Assembly: GCA_024704765.1 (NCBI GenBank)
Contig: JAKMXF010000326.1
Span: 248,001 to 312,000, forward strand
Source: Oopsacas minuta
Lineage: Eukaryota > Porifera > Hexactinellida > Lyssacinosida > Leucopsacidae
Length of the DNA: 64,000 nt
Reading direction: 5' to 3'
Shown: piece after piece, positions 60,406 to 64,000 of the stretch
Layout: every line of letters begins with the position of its first letter
How positions within the stretch are numbered: position 1 is the stretch's first letter
Notes under the pieces: model-generated
Told to the model about the DNA's origin: nothing
What the model saw: only the letters and a program-made list of their open reading frames with translations
The model's database searches: none
Position numbers and translations under genes: made by a program

Positions 60406-60526
60406 TTACCCTACTAATTGACGGCCCCTTTGAGTATTATACTATTGACAATATCATGTTCGAACTCAGGATACTCGATTAAACAAGTACAATCGTTGAA
60501 ATTATAATTCTACCTCAATTTGGAAA

Positions 60527-60890
60527 TTTGTTTGCTATATATCCATAAAAACAACAATAAATTTAAATATGTAATACTTGAAAATGCGAAATTCGGATTC
60601 AGAGTACGTAGTTACCACATCGTAGCATTATAAAGAAAGCCAGTATGTATATTTCGAGATTGAGACATTGTTTTTACTATACATTCAAAAACAACAATAA
60701 ATTTACATATGAGAAACTTGAAAATACCAAATTCTGGTTCAGCGTACTTAGTTGCTCCTGGGTAGCCGTTTAGAGCAAGCCGGTATGTTTATTTTGAGAT
60801 TTGGCAAATTTGTTTACTTTATAGTCATAAACTTCCATATGATTAATCTAAAAGTATGAAAATCGGTTTCAACATGTTCGATATATTTAG
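60527..60890. repeat. Tandem repeat, 141-bp unit, about 2.5 copies
   Basis: Units start at about 60527, 60668 and 60809. Shared blocks are AACAACAATAAATTTA, ACTTGAAAAT, GGTATGTTTAT/AGTATGTATAT and TCGAGATT/TTGAGATT. The third unit is truncated. Confidence 0.7.
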
Positions 60891-61495
60891 TGAAGTTAAT
60901 TGATTTCTATTTCCTTGATAAACACGATAAATACATAATTATGCGACAATTTCAATATTGCATACAGTAAATCCTTTCCTTGACCACGGACAAACAAAAA
61001 ACAGACAGACAACAATTGAGAATAAATAATATTCATTAGTCGTCAGATACTTCTGACATGCATATATATGACAATAACGTCAAAATCTTGTCGGCGTAAA
61101 TATAAATGATGTGTGTTGATAAAAATGTAAAATATAATTCCAAATAGAGAATACAATATCTACAAGAGCAGATCAGCAACGTGTTCACGAAGAGCAATAC
61201 ATTTTCACTAATAAACTATATATAACTCCTGGGCATGACGAATATTTAAATATGCATACGAAATATACCACAAAAGAACTATTTGACTATGTTAGTTAAC
61301 ATTGTGTCTTGGCTAAATCGATAAATATTTTTCTAATTATGTAGTTATAGCCAAACTGCTCATTAAATAGATAATGAGGTAATTAAATTTTCAATTGCAG
61401 AACTCATCGAACTCAAATGAGATGGAACAATTCTGATACCATAGAATTTTACGGGTGTGTATTACACCAGTATGACGCTTGCGAATTGTTTAGAG

Positions 61496-61570
61496 CAGGG
61501 GTGCTCAAACTTTTAAACCTACGGGCCACTTAACAAATTAGGCTCCACCTCATGGGCAACAAATCATAGA
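61496..61570 (+). mobile_element. Solitary hAT-type left end
   Basis: CAGGGGTGCTCAAACTTTTA followed by a GGGCCAC block is the classic form of a hAT terminus. No inverted right end was found in the following kilobase. Confidence 0.45.
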
Positions 61571-62601
61571 TTGCCTCTGGTTTAGTTCAATCAATTTTCA
61601 AGGTATACTATTTGACTTCATATTGCATTGACAATGATTCTACTTGTAAATTCAAGATATTGGCTTAAATTGCAATCTTATAAATGGATTCAAATTATTT
61701 GATGTCTCAATTGAACTCATCTTGTTTTCTGGCAAGTGGACAATAGTACTAAACCTAGAAAGGATGGAACATTCTCTGGGATTGAAAGCCTACGAATGTG
61801 ATTTCCATACTTTTTCCTAACCACAAATCAATTCTAAAAATGCAAATTGTGATGTTACTTTGATTCAATTCAAATCTCGGCATAAATGTACGATATAAGA
61901 AAGAAATTAATGGTTATGAGACAATGAAATTTCAACTTAACATGTAGCCAAAACCAATGGTAATGAGCAGGGAAGCCGATTAGTAAATTGAGTCACTAGA
62001 TGGGGTTAGGACAAAATTTGATGATGGAATGTTGCCATTCATGAGGCATTCCTGTTTTCCTATGGTGCAAATCTGGTAACGACTGATTCTGACTCAGAAA
62101 AAATCAGAGGGTGAATCTTTCAAAAACATTGTATTGGAACCATTGCACACTTTTCAACTTATGCTGGACTATTTCGCGAAAACCAATAAACGTGTTGGTA
62201 CAATAACATGTTATGATTGACTCGAAAAAAGAATAAAATGCAATCATTGTTTAAATTCAATTGCGAGAAGATGAACAATGAAGGGAAAAAATATGAGAAC
62301 AAAGGAATATTCTCTCCAAAAATACAAAATATGGCGTAGAATTACAGTGATGAACTTAGAGGCACAACTCATATGTCCCAATGATTCAATCATTAAATAA
62401 CCAGATACAGTACCTAACTTCATTTTAGCAGGTAAAAACGTGAGGGGATATCAGGACACAATATATTTCGAAATAAATGCAGTTTGACATCAAATGGTGG
62501 GAAATATACCAAATCAAAAATTGTAGAGTTCACATTTTTGGAAATTTCAGGAATATTATGTTGATAATTAGTTTGGAAAATCAAAAGATACTTTGAAATA
62601 C
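61571..62601. other. AK7 intron 1, unassigned
   Basis: No gene or repeat end was recognised; the region directly follows AK7 exon 1 in gene sense. Confidence 0.3.
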
Positions 62602-63344
62602 CTTGGTTTAGGATGTAACTCGACTAAATTGATAATAATTGAAACGAGGTCTTTGACATGAATTGTTGGCAAAGTGTTTTGTCCGTTTCCGAAAACAGGT
62701 AGTTGAATACCTTGAAATTCTCCAAGCCATGCCTGCTTAAATAAAAAATGCAAGATACATTCACCACCTCCATAAATCAAACCACAACATAGTACATAGG
62801 TAGAAAATAAAGATTTTTTTGTCCGACCTAGCTTAGTAACAAGTTTCTCTAAAGCCAGATGATCTTTAAAAGATGGATGTGAACGTCGCATCCTGTAATC
62901 GTCTTCAGTATAAACTCCATCTGGTTCATCGGGGTCAACAGGCCTAGTCTTTGCCCATGTGAGACATGTTGAAATAAGGATGAATGTCTTTGGCTTTAAA
63001 AATTTGTCTAAGTTTTGGTGCAGGGTATTCACAACAAACTCAGCTTCCAAAATTTGATTAATATCATCGCAAATATTATATATAACAACATCCTGCTCCA
63101 AGATTTTAGGAAGAAGTTTGTTGTAGTCTAAAGGTGACTGTGGATCATGAGAAATATTGTCCTCTAGACTAGTACTACAGTGGGTGCCAGAAACTTGATA
63201 AAATAATTCAGGATTATACACCTGGTCTTCGGAGTGCAAGTTAAGAATTTCATCTCGTATCGAGCCAATAGGAGTATGACAAATGCAATCAGCAAGGATA
63301 GAACCAAGATAAGAGTCAATCTGATTGATAAATACTCTAGACAT
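62602..63344 (-). CDS. AK7: AK7 exon 1: N-terminal NAD(P)-binding-like domain
   Basis: This exon codes for residues 1-247 and two bases of the next codon. The N-terminus (RVFINQIDSY) matches AK7 (RVFINLLDSY in human, as I remember it). Further matches run in order: DVVIYNI near residue 96, FILISTCLTWAK near 133, YTEDDYRMRRSHPSFKDH near 156, LEKLV near 176, a glycine-rich YGGG with FKQAWLGE near 202, and LPTIHVKDL near 226. In AK7 this half resembles an NAD-dependent epimerase fold of unclear activity. The ATG is preceded six bases upstream by an in-frame TAG, which supports it as the start; a short upstream coding exon joining at TTTTAG remains possible. The frame stays open past the donor, so the end rests on the splice match to exon 2 (HPKPR|YLLAVD). 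Confidence 0.92.
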
Positions 63345-64000
63345 AAAGCTCTAAAAGTGGAATAGTGTTTAAACTAAGTAATAATAAATTATAAAACATA
63401 TATGCTTAATTCTTAAAACGAAAAATATTGAGAAACATGCTGACTACGGAATGAGGGTATGCTATAGGGTCTGAATGCATTCACACCTCTAACCATATAA
63501 GATAAAGAAGAGTGTACATGCTAACAGAGTTTAGTATTCAGTACTGGAATGCTGAGAATACTTCGGGAAAAGAAAGAATATAGGTTGGAAGTGCAGTATA
63601 AGGGGTAAGTATACCCTAGAGACCTGCTATAAGTTCCAGTGGTTCGATCTTTTTGAAAATTTTACACCGTAGCCGGTTCATCGAGTTGAGTCCAAAAATG
63701 CACTAACACTTAAACATATATGTGCATTAGAAAATTTCGATTTTTCAAGTAGCCAAACTATTTCGGGAATTCTCTGAATTTTGTTGGCTATATTCCTCAA
63801 ATAGTTTTCGAATTCTGTTCCTAGTCCTTCGAACTGTCTAATACTGGGTGTCTAATAAGTTCTGTTATATATCAATTCCCCAAAGATTTCAAATGTATCC
63901 ATTGTAAAGCCATGAAACCTTCTATTTTCTTAGGACTTATGTTCCTAATTACACATTACAAATATCATTCAATATTGCCTCTCTTTTTATGAATTACGGA
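63345..64000. other. 5' flank of AK7 (possible promoter or 5' UTR)
   Basis: The stretch upstream of the AK7 start codon is AT-rich and shows no clear core promoter, coding potential or repeat. A second gene starting in the opposite direction was not seen. Confidence 0.3.

Larger units (their letters stand above)
20978..63344 (-). other. AK7: AK7 gene locus, start codon to last exon found
   Basis: Three exons on the minus strand join in phase into one adenylate kinase 7-like reading frame of about 391 codons. Exon 1 ends at a CCAAG|GTATTT donor (phase 2). Exon 2 starts after TATAG and ends TTG|GTAAGT (phase 0). Exon 3 starts after TTATAG and ends ACTAG|GTAATG (phase 2). Intron 1 is 10,446 bp and intron 2 is 30,746 bp; both are full of transposons on either strand. 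Order and spacing of the conserved segments match vertebrate AK7: N-terminal nucleotide-binding-like domain, linker, then P-loop. In vertebrates the protein has about 720 residues, is tied to motile cilia and flagella, and has a C-terminal DPY-30-type segment; neither that nor the rest of the kinase domain was found here. Confidence 0.85.

Noticed and set aside
62568-62601. Extension of AK7 exon 1 to the in-frame stop (KVSFDFPN)
   Set aside because: The GTATTT donor at 62601 restores the AK7 match with exon 2 in the correct phase.

Overview
This is animal (metazoan) genomic DNA: AT-rich, with introns, without operons, and filled with DNA transposons. The mix of Tc1/mariner DD37D, pogo/Tigger, PIF/Harbinger, hAT, P-element-like and MULE-like relics and short inverted-repeat elements fits an arthropod best. 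A copepod-type genome is my guess, but the species cannot be fixed from this window.

The only host gene I can support lies on the minus strand and is an adenylate kinase 7 (AK7) homologue. Three exons were joined by reading frame and splice phase: exon 1 at 62602-63344 (start codon, NAD(P)-binding-like N-terminal domain), exon 2 at 52002-52155, and exon 3 at 20978-21255 (Walker A loop of the adenylate kinase domain). They are separated by introns of about 10.4 kb and 30.7 kb. The rest of the kinase domain and the C-terminus were not found below 20978, so the gene either continues through another intron of more than 20 kb or is broken. Nearly everything else is transposable elements lying in or beyond these introns.

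Layout from left to right. 1-1570: decayed P-element-like THAP transposase (minus). 2.07-2.6 kb: GC-rich dispersed repeat (family C). 2.96-4.32 kb: hAT transposase relic (minus), followed by a hAT-type MITE at 4833-5129. 8.99-9.5 kb: Tc1/mariner relic abutting repeat A. 12.25-13.45 kb and 14.3-15.3 kb: relics of a transposon protein family with a CYICGEYT motif, plus a MULE-like relic. 16.3-17.0 kb: OTU-like relic ending in a fold-back MITE. 18.37-19.46 kb: mosaic of repeat A, half of fold-back element B, and a Tigger-type end. 21.0-22.4 kb: AK7 exon 3, family C, a MITE.

25.5-28.2 kb: inverted-repeat element and a full-length pogo element with TA duplications. 31.3-31.9 kb: second MULE-like relic. 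35.3-35.7 kb: MITE. 38.0-42.0 kb: Tc1-like element split by a near-complete 2.7-kb Harbinger element with an intact transposase. 46.9-49.3 kb: Tc1-like element and fold-back element B. 49.5-51.8 kb: one Tc1-like element nested in another; the inner one has an intact DD37D transposase. 52.0-53.9 kb: AK7 exon 2 followed by a 1.5-kb fold-back element. 59.0-60.3 kb: another Tc1-like element. 60.5-60.9 kb: 141-bp tandem repeat. 62.6-63.3 kb: AK7 exon 1.

The two young-looking elements (Harbinger 39244-41943 and Tc1/DD37D 50424-51735) both sit inside older elements, giving a clear insertion order. No CRISPR arrays, rRNA genes, convincing tRNA genes or LTR retrotransposons were seen.
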